Made by a program: the position numbers and the translations under genes | The notes under the pieces: model-generated | Told to the model about the DNA's origin: nothing | Seen by the model: only the letters and a program-made list of their open reading frames with translations | Databases searched by the model: none | Shown: positions 20,456 through 28,568 of the stretch, one piece after another | How positions within the stretch are numbered: the stretch's first letter is position 1 | Layout of the letters: every line of letters begins with the position of its first letter | NCBI GenBank assembly: GCA_027490255.1 | Contig: JAIXYM010000060.1 | Coordinates: 1 to 48,748 of the forward strand | Origin: Oxalobacteraceae bacterium | Lineage (GTDB): Bacteria; Pseudomonadota; Gammaproteobacteria; Burkholderiales; Burkholderiaceae_D | Direction of reading: 5' to 3' | Length of the DNA: 48,748 nt

Positions 20456-20484
20456 AAAAAAGGGCCCACACAGGGCCCTTTTTT
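20456..20484 (-). terminator. Bidirectional Rho-independent terminator after gltA
   Basis: The stem pairs AAAAAAGGGCCC with GGGCCCTTTTTT around a 5-base loop. The T-run is present in both orientations. It lies about 20 bases past the gltA stop and ends the gltA transcript before the odhA promoter region. Confidence 0.9.
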
Positions 20485-20502
20485 ATGACTCGGCAGTCAG
20501 GA

Positions 20503-21804
20503 TCAGCGCTTCGCCAATGGCGCCACATCCCGCTGAGGCGAGCCCACAAACAGCTGGCGCGGACGACCGATTTTCTGTTCGGGATCGGAGATCATTTCGT
20601 TCCACTGAGCGATCCAGCCCACCGTGCGCGCCATCGCGAAAATACCGGTGAATAGCGACACCGGGATACCCAGCGCAGATTGCACGATGCCGGAGTAGAA
20701 GTCGACATTCGGATAGAGCTTGCGGGAAACGAAATATTCGTCTTCCAAAGCGACTTTTTCTAGGGCCATCGCCAGCTTGAATAGCGGATCGTTTTGCAAG
20801 CCTAGTTCGTTGAGCACTTCGTGACAGGTTTCACGCATGAGTTTGGCGCGCGGATCGTAGTTCTTGTAAACGCGATGACCAAAGCCCATCAGCTTGACGC
20901 CGGAATTCTTGTCTTTGACCTGCTTGACGAATTCACCGATCTTGTCGACCGAACCGATTTCCTTGAGCATGGTCAGTGCCGCTTCATTAGCGCCACCATG
21001 TGCAGGGCCCCAGAGGCAAGCAATGCCAGCGGCGATACACGCAAAAGGATTGGCACCTGACGAACCGGAGAGACGCACCGTTGAGGTCGACGCATTCTGC
21101 TCATGATCCGCATGCAGAATCAGGATGCGATCGAGCGCACGAACCAGCACGTCATTGATCTTGTAATCTTCAGCCGGTGTAGCGAACATCATGCGCATGA
21201 AGTTCGCGCTGTAGGAGAGATCATTACGCGGGTAAATAAAAGGCTGACCGATCGAATACTTGTAGGCCATGGCGACCAGCGTCGGCATTTTGGCGATCAG
21301 ACGAATCGCCGAAACTTCGCGGTGATGTGGGTCGTTGATGTCGAGCGAGTCATGGTAGAACGAAGCCAGTGCGCCAACGGTACCGACCAAAACCGACATC
21401 GGGTGCGCATCACGACGAAAACCACGGAAGAAGAATTGCATCTGCTCGTGCACCATGGTGTGACTGGTCACGGTATCGACGAAGATTTTCTTCTGCGTTA
21501 CGTTTGGCAGCTCGCCATTCAGCAGCAAAAAGCAGGTCTCCAGAAAATCGCAATTGACGGCCAGCTGTTCAATCGGATAACCGCGATACAGGAGTTCGCC
21601 CTTGTCACCGTCGATGTAGGTGATGGAAGAATTACAGGCTGCGGTCGACATGAAGCCCGGATCGTACGTAAATTTTCCACTTGCTCCGTAAAGCTTGCGG
21701 ATATCGATGACATCTGGGCCAATCGAGCCCTTATAAATCGGAAATTCCAACGATGGCGAACCATCGGAGAAGGACAAGGTTGCTTTGGCTTCAGATTGGG
21801 TCAT
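20503..21804 (-). CDS. gltA: Citrate synthase (type II, hexameric form)
   Basis: Citrate synthase condenses acetyl-CoA and oxaloacetate, the entry step of the TCA cycle. The 433-residue protein has the catalytic set: His in [15 protein letters not shown], His in [16 protein letters not shown], and Asp in [14 protein letters not shown]. The N-terminal beta domain ([19 protein letters not shown]) and length near 430 mark the NADH-regulated type II form of Gram-negatives rather than the short dimeric form. The gene lies between the sdh operon (64 bases upstream) and its own strong terminator, so it may be the last gene of an sdhCDABE-gltA transcript. That link is an inference from strand and spacing. 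Confidence 0.96.
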   Translation of the reverse strand: MTQSEAKATLSFSDGSPSLEFPIYKGSIGPDVIDIRKLYGASGKFTYDPGFMSTAACNSSITYIDGDKGELLYRGYPIEQLAVNCDFLETCFLLLNGELPNVTQKKIFVDTVTSHTMVHEQMQFFFRGFRRDAHPMSVLVGTVGALASFYHDSLDINDPHHREVSAIRLIAKMPTLVAMAYKYSIGQPFIYPRNDLSYSANFMRMMFATPAEDYKINDVLVRALDRILILHADHEQNASTSTVRLSGSSGANPFACIAAGIACLWGPAHGGANEAALTMLKEIGSVDKIGEFVKQVKDKNSGVKLMGFGHRVYKNYDPRAKLMRETCHEVLNELGLQNDPLFKLAMALEKVALEDEYFVSRKLYPNVDFYSGIVQSALGIPVSLFTGIFAMARTVGWIAQWNEMISDPEQKIGRPRQLFVGSPQRDVAPLAKR

Positions 21805-21868
21805 GGCTACACCTTCGATTCAAGAGAGATCGTATTAAATGAAAATTTGCGGGTCATCGGTCGATGGA

Positions 21869-22141
21869 TCAGGCCTGCCTGAGTCGCGCCAATAGCGCAT
21901 GCACGTGAGGCAGATCGAGTTCTGTTTCAGGCGGACTCTGACCCAAAAGCAAGCTCATCAAATCATTGTCCGGCAATGTCAGCAGCCGGGTCAGCGCATC
22001 GACTTCCTCATCCGAGAGGTTCTCTTCGTGCGCATCCAGAAAGCGCGTCAGTATCAGGTCATTTTCCAGCAAACCACGGCGGCTGCGCCATCGCAGCCTT
22101 GCACGTTTTGCCGGATCATCCTGATGCTTCGCAGCTTCCAT
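21869..22141 (-). CDS. sdhE: FAD assembly factor SdhE
   Basis: SdhE helps attach FAD covalently to SdhA. The 90-residue helical protein has the family signature RLRWRSRRGLLENDLILTRF, the equivalent of the RRGxxE/D motif known to matter for flavinylation, followed by an acidic helix (DEEVDALTRLLTLPDNDLMS). I start at ATG 22141, which overlaps the sdhB stop by one base (TGATG); the upstream GTG at 22144 is less likely. Position directly after sdhB and before gltA is the usual betaproteobacterial arrangement and strongly supports the call for such a small protein. Confidence 0.9.
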   Translation of the reverse strand: MEAAKHQDDPAKRARLRWRSRRGLLENDLILTRFLDAHEENLSDEEVDALTRLLTLPDNDLMSLLLGQSPPETELDLPHVHALLARLRQA

Positions 22142-22851
22142 CACACCGCGCGTCGCACCAGCAATTCTTTGATCTTGCCGATCGCTTTGTTCGGATTCAG
22201 ACCCTTAGGGCAGACATCAACGCAGTTCATGATCGAGTGGCAGCGGAATAGTCGATAAGGATCTTCCAGGTTATCGAGTCGCTCACCCGTTGCTTCGTCG
22301 CGACTGTCAGCAATAAACCGGTAAGCCTGCAGCAACCCCGCCGGGCCCACGAACTTGTCCGGATTCCACCAGAACGATGGGCAGGAAGTCGAGCAGCATG
22401 CGCACAAAATGCATTCGTACAAACCGTCGAGCTCTTCGCGCTCTTCGGGCATCTGCAAACGCTCTTTTTCCGGTGGGATCGTCGTGTTGACCAGGAAAGG
22501 CTTGATCGAATGATACTGCTTGAAGAAATTCGTCATGTCGACGATTAAGTCGCGTATTACCGGAAGACCCGGCAGCGGACGCAGCACGATAGGCTGGGTC
22601 AACTCATTAAGATTGGTCGTACACGCCAGGCCGTTCTTACCATTGATGTTCATGGCATCAGAACCGCACACACCCTCGCGGCAGGAACGGCGCAGAGCCA
22701 ACGAATCATCAACATCGGCCTTGATACGCTGAAGCGCATCCAAGAGCATCTTGTCCGTATCCTGCAGCGTGACCGTGAGGTCTTGCATGTAGGGCTTGGC
22801 ATCCTTGTCCGGATCGTAGCGGTAGATCTGAAATTTGACTGTGCGTGTCAT
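22141..22851 (-). CDS. sdhB: Succinate dehydrogenase iron-sulfur subunit
   Basis: SdhB carries electrons from the flavin of SdhA to ubiquinone through three iron-sulfur clusters. The 236-residue product has the [2Fe-2S] ligands in SCREGVCGSDAMNINGKNGL (plus CTTN), and the [4Fe-4S] and [3Fe-4S] ligands in CILCACCSTSCPSFWWN and CHSIMNCVDVCPKGLNP. The frame is open further upstream, but I start at ATG 22851 (MTRTVKFQIYRYDPD): that gives the standard length and N-terminus, and avoids running into sdhA. It starts 13 bases after the sdhA stop. Confidence 0.95.
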   Translation of the reverse strand: MTRTVKFQIYRYDPDKDAKPYMQDLTVTLQDTDKMLLDALQRIKADVDDSLALRRSCREGVCGSDAMNINGKNGLACTTNLNELTQPIVLRPLPGLPVIRDLIVDMTNFFKQYHSIKPFLVNTTIPPEKERLQMPEEREELDGLYECILCACCSTSCPSFWWNPDKFVGPAGLLQAYRFIADSRDEATGERLDNLEDPYRLFRCHSIMNCVDVCPKGLNPNKAIGKIKELLVRRAV

Positions 22852-22864
22852 GGTATTTGAAGCC

Positions 22865-24640
22865 TTAGAAAGTACGAGCCTTGGGCTTGAAAGATTCAAC
22901 GGTCAACGGCTGGGTGACCACGGGTTTGTAATCGAGGCGATTGCCTTCGGAGAACCACAGCGAGTGCTTCATCCAGTTCTCATCGTCACGCTTTTCGAAA
23001 TCACGGTGCGCATGCGCGCCCCGAGATTCTTTGCGAGCAGCCGCCGATACGATAGTTGCTTTGGCTGTCTCGATCAGATTATCAAGCTCAAGTGCTTCAA
23101 CCCGCGCGGTATTAAAGACCTTGGACTTATCCTTGAACGAGACCTGCTTGCGGCGCTCGTCGAGCTGCATAATTTCTTTCGAACCCTGCTCGAGCAATTC
23201 CTCCGTACGAAACACACCGCAGTAGTGCTGCATGGTCTTGCGGATATCTTCGGCCACGTCCTGCACCCGCTCCGAACCGGTTGAGGCTTCGAGATGAGCG
23301 AGGCGCGACAAGGCCAGATCGGCCCCATCCGCTGGCAGCGATTTGTGACTCTGTTCCTTGAGCTTGCTTGCAACGATGTGGTTGCCTGCTGCGCGACCGA
23401 ATACCAATAAATCAAGCAGCGAATTAGTACCGAGGCGATTGGCGCCATGCACTGATACGCAAGCGCATTCACCGATCGCATACAAGCCGCGCACGATTTC
23501 CTGCTGGCCGTTTTTGGGCGCGACAACCTGACCGTGGATATTGGTCGGGATACCACCCATCTGATAGTGAATCGTCGGCACGACGGGAATCGGCTCTTTG
23601 GTCGCATCCACGTTAGCGAACTTGTGGCCAATTTCAAGGATGGAGGGCAAACGCTTGCGGATGGTGTCCGCGCCAATATGGCGCAAGTCGAGCAGCACGT
23701 AATCTTTCTTCGGTCCGCAGCCACGTCCTTCTTTGATCTCCTGATCCATCGAACGGGAAACGAAATCGCGCGGTGCGAGGTCCTTAAGCGTCGGCGCATA
23801 GCGCTCCATGAAACGCTCACCTTCGCTGTTGATCAGGATACCGCCTTCGCCACGCACACCTTCGGTAATCAGCACACCTGCACCAGCCACACCGGTGGGG
23901 TGAAACTGCCAGAACTCCATATCTTCCAGAGGCAGACCGGCACGCGCCGCCATACCCATACCATCGCCGGTGTTAATGAATGCGTTGGTCGATGCCGCCC
24001 AGATGCGGCCGGCACCACCGGTGGCGAATACGGTGGTTTTTGCTTCGAGCACCATGACCTCGCCGGTTTCCATCTCCATCGCGACGACGCCAATGACATC
24101 ACCTTCGGCATCGCGCACCAGATCAATCGCCATCCACTCAACAAAGAAATGCGTCTTTGCACGCACATTGCGCTGATAAAGCGTATGCAGCATCGCATGC
24201 CCGGTGCGGTCAGCTGCAGCGCAAGCGCGCTGCACCGGCTTTTCACCGAAATTAGCGGTATGCCCACCGAAAGGCCGCTGATAAATCGTGCCATCAGGAT
24301 TACGGTCGAAAGGCATGCCAAAGTGCTCTAGCTCATACACGACTTTGGGCGCTTCACGGCACATAAACTCGATCGCATCTTGGTCACCGAGATAATCGCT
24401 GCCCTTGATCGTGTCAAACATGTGCCAGTACCAACTGTCTTCGGACATGTTGCCCAAAGAAGCGCCGATACCGCCCTGCGCTGCTACCGTATGGGAGCGC
24501 GTCGGGAACACTTTAGAGAGCACGGCAACATTGAGACCGGCTTCGGCGAGTTGCAGCGACGCGCGCATACCAGAACCGCCTGCACCGATGATAACGGCAT
24601 CGAAACGACGCGAAGGAATGCTGGATTTGATGGATGCCAC
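22865..24640 (-). CDS. sdhA: Succinate dehydrogenase flavoprotein subunit
   Basis: SdhA oxidises succinate to fumarate on covalently bound FAD. The 591-residue protein has the FAD-binding N-terminus [20 protein letters not shown], the flavin-linked His (H50 in [16 protein letters not shown]), the substrate loop [20 protein letters not shown], and the catalytic Arg region [18 protein letters not shown] start at GTG 24640, which has a GGAG site 9 bases before it and gives [13 protein letters not shown], the usual betaproteobacterial N-terminus. The open frame extends about 70 codons further upstream, but that stretch overlaps sdhD. The start lies 2 bases after the sdhD stop. Confidence 0.95.
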   Translation of the reverse strand: MASIKSSIPSRRFDAVIIGAGGSGMRASLQLAEAGLNVAVLSKVFPTRSHTVAAQGGIGASLGNMSEDSWYWHMFDTIKGSDYLGDQDAIEFMCREAPKVVYELEHFGMPFDRNPDGTIYQRPFGGHTANFGEKPVQRACAAADRTGHAMLHTLYQRNVRAKTHFFVEWMAIDLVRDAEGDVIGVVAMEMETGEVMVLEAKTTVFATGGAGRIWAASTNAFINTGDGMGMAARAGLPLEDMEFWQFHPTGVAGAGVLITEGVRGEGGILINSEGERFMERYAPTLKDLAPRDFVSRSMDQEIKEGRGCGPKKDYVLLDLRHIGADTIRKRLPSILEIGHKFANVDATKEPIPVVPTIHYQMGGIPTNIHGQVVAPKNGQQEIVRGLYAIGECACVSVHGANRLGTNSLLDLLVFGRAAGNHIVASKLKEQSHKSLPADGADLALSRLAHLEASTGSERVQDVAEDIRKTMQHYCGVFRTEELLEQGSKEIMQLDERRKQVSFKDKSKVFNTARVEALELDNLIETAKATIVSAAARKESRGAHAHRDFEKRDDENWMKHSLWFSEGNRLDYKPVVTQPLTVESFKPKARTF

Positions 24641-24642
24641 GA

Positions 24643-25008
24643 TTACACTCTCCAAAGAATCTGAACGGTCCAGCCGGCACATCCCACCAGCCAGAGTATC
24701 GTCAATGCCTGCAGCAGAAGTCGAATAGCGACCGGCTTCACATAGTCCATCCAGATATCTCGCATACCAACCCAGACGTGGTAATACAAGGAAAGGAAGG
24801 TCACAAATGCAAGTATCTTGAACCACTGTTGTGCGTACAGTCCGGCCCATCCTTCATAACTGAAGTCGGAAGCGCCAAAGAAAAGCACCAGCAGAACTAC
24901 CGTGAAAACCGCCATGACAATCGCGGTGATACGTTGGGACAGCCAGTCTCTCAAGCCATAGTGCGCGCCAACGACAAGGCGCTTTGGTCCGATATTATTG
25001 TTTGCCAT
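24643..25008 (-). CDS. sdhD: Succinate dehydrogenase membrane anchor subunit SdhD
   Basis: SdhD is one of two membrane anchors that bind heme b and form the ubiquinone site. The 121-residue protein has three membrane helices ([54 protein letters not shown]). The heme-ligand-like histidine H77 is in [16 protein letters not shown], the family signature. I start at ATG 25008 ([14 protein letters not shown]), which lies 1 base after the sdhC stop; the longer open frame overlaps sdhC. Order sdhC-sdhD-sdhA-sdhB-sdhE is canonical. Confidence 0.93.
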   Translation of the reverse strand: MANNNIGPKRLVVGAHYGLRDWLSQRITAIVMAVFTVVLLVLFFGASDFSYEGWAGLYAQQWFKILAFVTFLSLYYHVWVGMRDIWMDYVKPVAIRLLLQALTILWLVGCAGWTVQILWRV

Positions 25009-25009
25009 A

Positions 25010-25414
25010 TCAGAATGCTCCGAACAGTTTGAGTGCAACCAGGAGCGTCAGCGGCACGCTCACCAAGAACACCATGTGGGCAGATTTGCGAGCTTCCTCT
25101 TTCGACAGACCGATGTGCGCATCCATGATCAGATGGCGTATGCCACCGCAAAAATGATGCAGATAACCCCAACTCACTGCAAGAATCAGCAGCTTCACGA
25201 ACCAATGACTCGTAAAGCCCTTGAGGGAATCGAAGGAAATTTCGGATGTGATGCTGAGGTCGAACAGGTAAAGGATAAAAGGCAGCAGAAGAAACATCAT
25301 CGCGCCGCTGACACGATGCAAAATCGACACCACACCCGCAGCGGGCAAACGATAACGAATGATCTGCAAGACGTGAATATTCGTGAAACGTCTCGGCGTG
25401 CTTGATTCAGACAT
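25010..25414 (-). CDS. sdhC: Succinate dehydrogenase cytochrome b556 subunit SdhC
   Basis: SdhC is the larger cytochrome b anchor of complex II. The 134-residue protein has the quinone-site signature SILHRVSGAMMFLLLP (H33, R34, S36), three hydrophobic helices, and the heme motif WGYLHHFCGGIRHLIMD (H86, H87 and H94). I start at ATG 25414, preceded by GGAG; an upstream in-frame TTG is unlikely. It is the first gene of the sdh operon, with a 121-base spacer to gntR that should hold the operon promoter. The adjacent GntR regulator may act on it, but no copy of the mdh-gntR palindrome is visible in this spacer. Confidence 0.94.
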   Translation of the reverse strand: MSESSTPRRFTNIHVLQIIRYRLPAAGVVSILHRVSGAMMFLLLPFILYLFDLSITSEISFDSLKGFTSHWFVKLLILAVSWGYLHHFCGGIRHLIMDAHIGLSKEEARKSAHMVFLVSVPLTLLVALKLFGAF

Positions 25415-25535
25415 GTGCTTCTTCTCCAACGGTTTTCTGTGTCCAGTCCGACAATAATCGGGATTCTATCTTCAAGTACAAAACGAACTGCGGTTCAAAC
25501 GGTGCATTTTGTTTGAATTATTGACAACAATCGGT

Positions 25536-26321
25536 TCAGCTTAGCTCATTATGATAATGGTGCTGGTCGGTGATGTAGATCGCACGACGCAACTCCACGG
25601 GTCTGTCGCCATAGGTAAAGGCAACGCGCTCAACACTGAGCAAGGGAGTCCCCGGCACCACCCCCAACAACTCGACCGTGCCAGCGTCTGCCGCGACGGC
25701 TTTGAGCTTTTCCGAGGCGCGCACCATGGGGGTGCCAAATTCGGTCTCAAATAAGCCGTACATCGGGCCTTTGTATTCGGCCAAGCGCTCCGCCGTCAGG
25801 CCCTTAAATATCACACCGGGCAGCCAGATTTCTTCGAGAATCGTGGGTACGCCCTCAAAGTACTGCAGACGGCGGATGAAAACCACCGAGTCGCCGGATT
25901 TGATATCGAGCACCCGCGCCACTTCGGCAGGCGCCCTAAGACGCTTGACTTCGAAAATCCGGTTTTCGGGCTGATGCGCCTCGCCCGCATCGGGCATAAG
26001 GCGCAAAAAACGGAACTGAGCCCGGGCCTCATGATGGGTCGCCACGAAGGTACCCTTACCTTGACGGCGCACCACCAGATTCTCTGCCGAGAGCTCATCA
26101 ATCGCTTTGCGAACCGTGCCCTGACTCACTTTGTAGCGGAATGCGAGCTCGACTTCGCTTGGAATGAGCTCCCCGGGCTTCCACTCGCCGGATTGCAGGC
26201 TCTGCGTAATCAGCGCCTTGATCTGCTGGTAAAGCGGACTGAATGTAGGCGATGCAACGCTGGGGCTACCAGTGCCGACGACTGAGCCGGGTACAGCGGC
26301 CGGGGAAAGGGTTTGATTCAT
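25536..26321 (-). CDS. GntR/HutC-family transcriptional regulator
   Basis: A 261-residue DNA-binding regulator. An N-terminal winged helix (FSPLYQQIKALITQSLQSG, LIPSEVELAFRYKVSQGTVR, LVVRRQGKGTFVATH) is followed by a UTRA ligand-binding domain (residues about 110-255, DSVVFIRRLQYFEGVPTILE and PLLSVERVAFTYGDRPVELR). That is the HutC subfamily. I start at ATG 26321; an in-frame GTG lies 18 bases upstream. It is divergent from mdh and upstream of sdhC, a conserved setting in Burkholderiales that suggests control of TCA genes. A palindrome overlapping its likely promoter suggests autoregulation. The ligand is unknown. Confidence 0.9.
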   Translation of the reverse strand: MNQTLSPAAVPGSVVGTGSPSVASPTFSPLYQQIKALITQSLQSGEWKPGELIPSEVELAFRYKVSQGTVRKAIDELSAENLVVRRQGKGTFVATHHEARAQFRFLRLMPDAGEAHQPENRIFEVKRLRAPAEVARVLDIKSGDSVVFIRRLQYFEGVPTILEEIWLPGVIFKGLTAERLAEYKGPMYGLFETEFGTPMVRASEKLKAVAADAGTVELLGVVPGTPLLSVERVAFTYGDRPVELRRAIYITDQHHYHNELS

Positions 26322-26379
26322 AGTGGGCAATTTCACCACAGATAAGTATTTAGCGTCCAGAACATTGTAACGTAATATG

Positions 26380-26399
26380 TCTTATATAAGATATAAGAT
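26380..26399. promoter_or_regulatory. Palindromic operator candidate between gntR and mdh
   Basis: A perfect 12-bp palindrome, TCTTATATAAGA (26380-26391), is followed at once by a further half-site, TATAAGAT (26392-26399). Read on the minus strand the block is two copies of ATCTTATAT in tandem, ending in the palindrome. It ends 6 bases before the mdh -35 box and overlaps where the -35 of a gntR promoter (minus-strand TACAAT at 26364-26369) would be. A binding site for the adjacent GntR protein is the obvious reading, but is inferred. Confidence 0.55.
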
Positions 26400-26404
26400 C
26401 TGCA

Positions 26405-26433
26405 TTGACAGAGTAAACACCTACGCCTAAACT
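26405..26433 (+). promoter_or_regulatory. Sigma-70 promoter of mdh
   Basis: A consensus -35 TTGACA (26405-26410), a 17-base spacer and a -10 TAAACT (26428-26433, 4 of 6 matches). The start of transcription would be near 26440, leaving a leader of about 75 bases before the mdh ATG. Confidence 0.6.
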
Positions 26434-26514
26434 CGCGAGCAAAGTTTCTCTTGCATCAATTCAGCAGCAACGCTGCGCCCTTCCTTATCATTTCGACCAC
26501 ATTGGAGATTGAAC

Positions 26515-27504
26515 ATGGCTAAAGCCCCCATGCGCGTTGCCGTCACTGGCGCAGCTGGACAGATCGGTTACTCACTTTTGTTCCGCATTGCGAACGGCGA
26601 CATGCTCGGCAAGGACCAGCCGGTCATCCTCCAATTGCTGGAGATTGCGGACGAGAAGGCACAGAAAGCGCTCAAGGGCGTCATGATGGAAGTCGACGAC
26701 TGCGCCTTCCCGCTGCTCGCTGGCATGACCGCTCACTCGGATCCGATGACCGCCTTCAAAGACGCCGACGTCGCCCTGCTCGTCGGCGCTCGCCCCCGCG
26801 GCCCCGGCATGGAACGCAAAGACCTGCTGGAAGCAAATGCACAGATCTTCACCGTGCAAGGCAAAGCACTGGATGCTGTCGCCTCTCGCCATGTAAAGGT
26901 GCTGGTGGTTGGCAATCCTGCCAACACCAACGCGTACATCGCAATGAAATCAGCCCCCAGCCTCCCTGCAAAAAACTTCACCGCAATGCTGCGTCTGGAT
27001 CACAACCGCGCGTTGTCACAGATCGCTACAAAAACCGGCAAGCCGGTTGCCTCCATCGAGAAGCTGTGCGTCTGGGGCAATCACTCGCCAACGATGTATG
27101 CGGACTACCGCTTCGCGACCATCGATGGTCAATCGGTGAAGCAAATGATCAATGACGATGCATGGAACAAAGACGTTTTCCTGCCAACCGTCGGCAAGCG
27201 CGGCGCTGCAATCATTGATGCGCGCGGTCTCTCATCTGCTGCCTCAGCTGCCAACGCAGCCATTGACCACGTTCGCGACTGGGTATTGGGTACGCATGGC
27301 AAATGGACCACGATGGGCATTCCTTCCGATGGCTCGTATGGCATTCCCAAAGATGTGATGTTCGGCTTCCCGGTCACGACAGAAAACGGCGAATACAAAA
27401 TCGTTGAAGGCCTTGAGATCGACGCATTCTCGAAAGAGCGCATAGACATCACACTCAAGGAACTCACTGAAGAGCGTGAAGGCGTCAAACATCTATTGCC
27501 ATAA
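26515..27504 (+). CDS. mdh: Malate dehydrogenase (NAD-dependent)
   Basis: Malate dehydrogenase interconverts malate and oxaloacetate. The 329-residue protein has the nucleotide-binding motif [18 protein letters not shown], the mobile loop with substrate arginines ([18 protein letters not shown]), the Asp/Arg segment [12 protein letters not shown] and the catalytic His in [13 protein letters not shown]. It belongs to the long, cytosolic-type MDH group common in betaproteobacteria. An AGGA-type site (TTGGAGATTGAAC) precedes ATG 26515; an in-frame TTG six bases earlier is unlikely. It is divergent from gntR and followed by an eroded lyase gene and acnA. Confidence 0.96.
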   Translation: MAKAPMRVAVTGAAGQIGYSLLFRIANGDMLGKDQPVILQLLEIADEKAQKALKGVMMEVDDCAFPLLAGMTAHSDPMTAFKDADVALLVGARPRGPGMERKDLLEANAQIFTVQGKALDAVASRHVKVLVVGNPANTNAYIAMKSAPSLPAKNFTAMLRLDHNRALSQIATKTGKPVASIEKLCVWGNHSPTMYADYRFATIDGQSVKQMINDDAWNKDVFLPTVGKRGAAIIDARGLSSAASAANAAIDHVRDWVLGTHGKWTTMGIPSDGSYGIPKDVMFGFPVTTENGEYKIVEGLEIDAFSKERIDITLKELTEEREGVKHLLP

Positions 27505-27574
27505 GTTGTAACGAGCGGCGGTCGCATCAAAGCATGCACCGCCCGCTTCTGTTGGATATCACTCCTCTCTCTCT

Positions 27575-28138
27575 ATGCATCCTTCCGACGATCTGTTTCA
27601 GGGAAAGCATGTGCCGGCACCACGACCGGTCTGCGATCACTATGCGGGGTCGGATAAAGAAACGCGGCACACTCGACGCGCGCGACGCACGCGCAAGCCG
27701 CTGACCCTGGGTCTGCCCATGCCGGTACGGATCAAAATACATGCTGCATCGCACGAAATCCGGCGCACGCCGGCGCGCGGCGAGGTGGCCTGCCTAGGTC
27801 TATGGATTATGGATTCTGCGTCCGCTCACTGCAGCGCCATTCACAATGCAGCGGTACAAAGCCCAGACGCACTCCGACACTCGGGGCCCCCGCATGGCAA
27901 AATGAAAATTGCTGCGGCCTGTCATGCGCCTGCCAGAATCGCGTCGCATAATGGGCGTACTAATATCCATGATCCGTTGGCGGTTGCTATCGACGCGATC
28001 AAGGCTGCTGAATCAAGACCGAGTCAGCGCAAATCAACACTGCATGACCGCGCCGGCTACCGCTATGACGGAGCGGTTCTGCAAAGAGCAAAACGAAGTT
28101 GGCAGCCAATGCCGGAAGCGGCGGGTGCCCTAATGTAG
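27575..28138 (+). pseudogene. Remnant of a HpcH/HpaI aldolase/citrate-lyase-beta-like gene
   Basis: The 187-codon frame starts MHPSDDLFQGKHV and PVCDHYAGSDKE, which resembles the N-terminus of the CitE/HpcH-like lyase that follows mdh in Oxalobacteraceae, as I recall it. Further family-like islands remain in order: MDSASAHCSAIHNAA, MKIAAACHAPARIASH, AVAIDAIKAAESR and near the end LHDRAGYRYDGAVLQRAK with MPEAAGAL. The stretches between, including the part that should carry the acidic metal-binding motif and most of the barrel, are missing or scrambled into Arg/Pro-rich sequence. The family is about 320-340 residues, so roughly 40% is gone. There is no ribosome site before the ATG. I read it as a gene decaying by in-frame deletions. 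A novel orphan protein is the alternative. Confidence 0.6.
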
Positions 28139-28163
28139 TTAAACCATGGTCCCGGGAGGTGTC

Positions 28164-28496
28164 ATGCGAAGCTCAATCCTTAATGCAGTGATTGTTTTGC
28201 TGAGTCTGATGACATCCGCTGGTGCGATGGCTGTGGAAATGACCTGCGAAGCCGGCAAGCGCATGGCAGTTTTCGGAGATCAGAATACTGACAATATGAT
28301 TGAGTTGCATTGGGATGGCGATGCCTACCAGATGCAACGAGTTCCAACGACAACGGGCGCAAATCGCTTCGAACATCGTGTTAGTGGCCTCGTCTGGATC
28401 AGCATACCGGCCAAGGCAATGCTGTTAGACCGCAAGCTAGGTGCCGCGGTCGCGAATGAATGCCGTACGGGCGCCATGCAAAGACAGAGACGTTAG
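28164..28496 (+). CDS. Exported MliC-like protein (putative C-type lysozyme inhibitor fold)
   Basis: A 110-residue protein with a signal peptide (SILNAVIVLLSLMTSAGAMA, cut before VE) and a small cysteine-containing domain: MTCEAGKRMAVFGD, IELHWDGDAYQMQRVPTTTG, then LVWISIPAKAMLLDRKLG and ANEC. The order Cys, GKR, a beta strand with W/DG, xxRVPSxxGA, a late lysine-bearing strand and a second Cys resembles the MliC/PliC lysozyme-inhibitor family (PF09864), which protects peptidoglycan from C-type lysozymes. The usual SG in the key loop is TG here. No lipobox is seen, so it would be periplasmic. A strong GGGAGG site precedes ATG 28164. The family call is from pattern only. Confidence 0.6.
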   Translation: MRSSILNAVIVLLSLMTSAGAMAVEMTCEAGKRMAVFGDQNTDNMIELHWDGDAYQMQRVPTTTGANRFEHRVSGLVWISIPAKAMLLDRKLGAAVANECRTGAMQRQRR

Positions 28497-28568
28497 CAGG
28501 GAGTGACATTGAACCATGTTCCTCTCGGCTGAATTGAAGCAGATTTTTTGGTTTAAATAGGAGAGAAC

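Noticed and set aside
22852-22899. Upstream-extended start for sdhB
   Set aside because: It would overlap the sdhA stop and add 16 residues that the family lacks; ATG 22851 gives the normal N-terminus.
23534-24331. 265-codon plus-strand open frame opposite sdhA
   Set aside because: His/Thr/Arg-rich shadow of sdhA, without family features or start signals.
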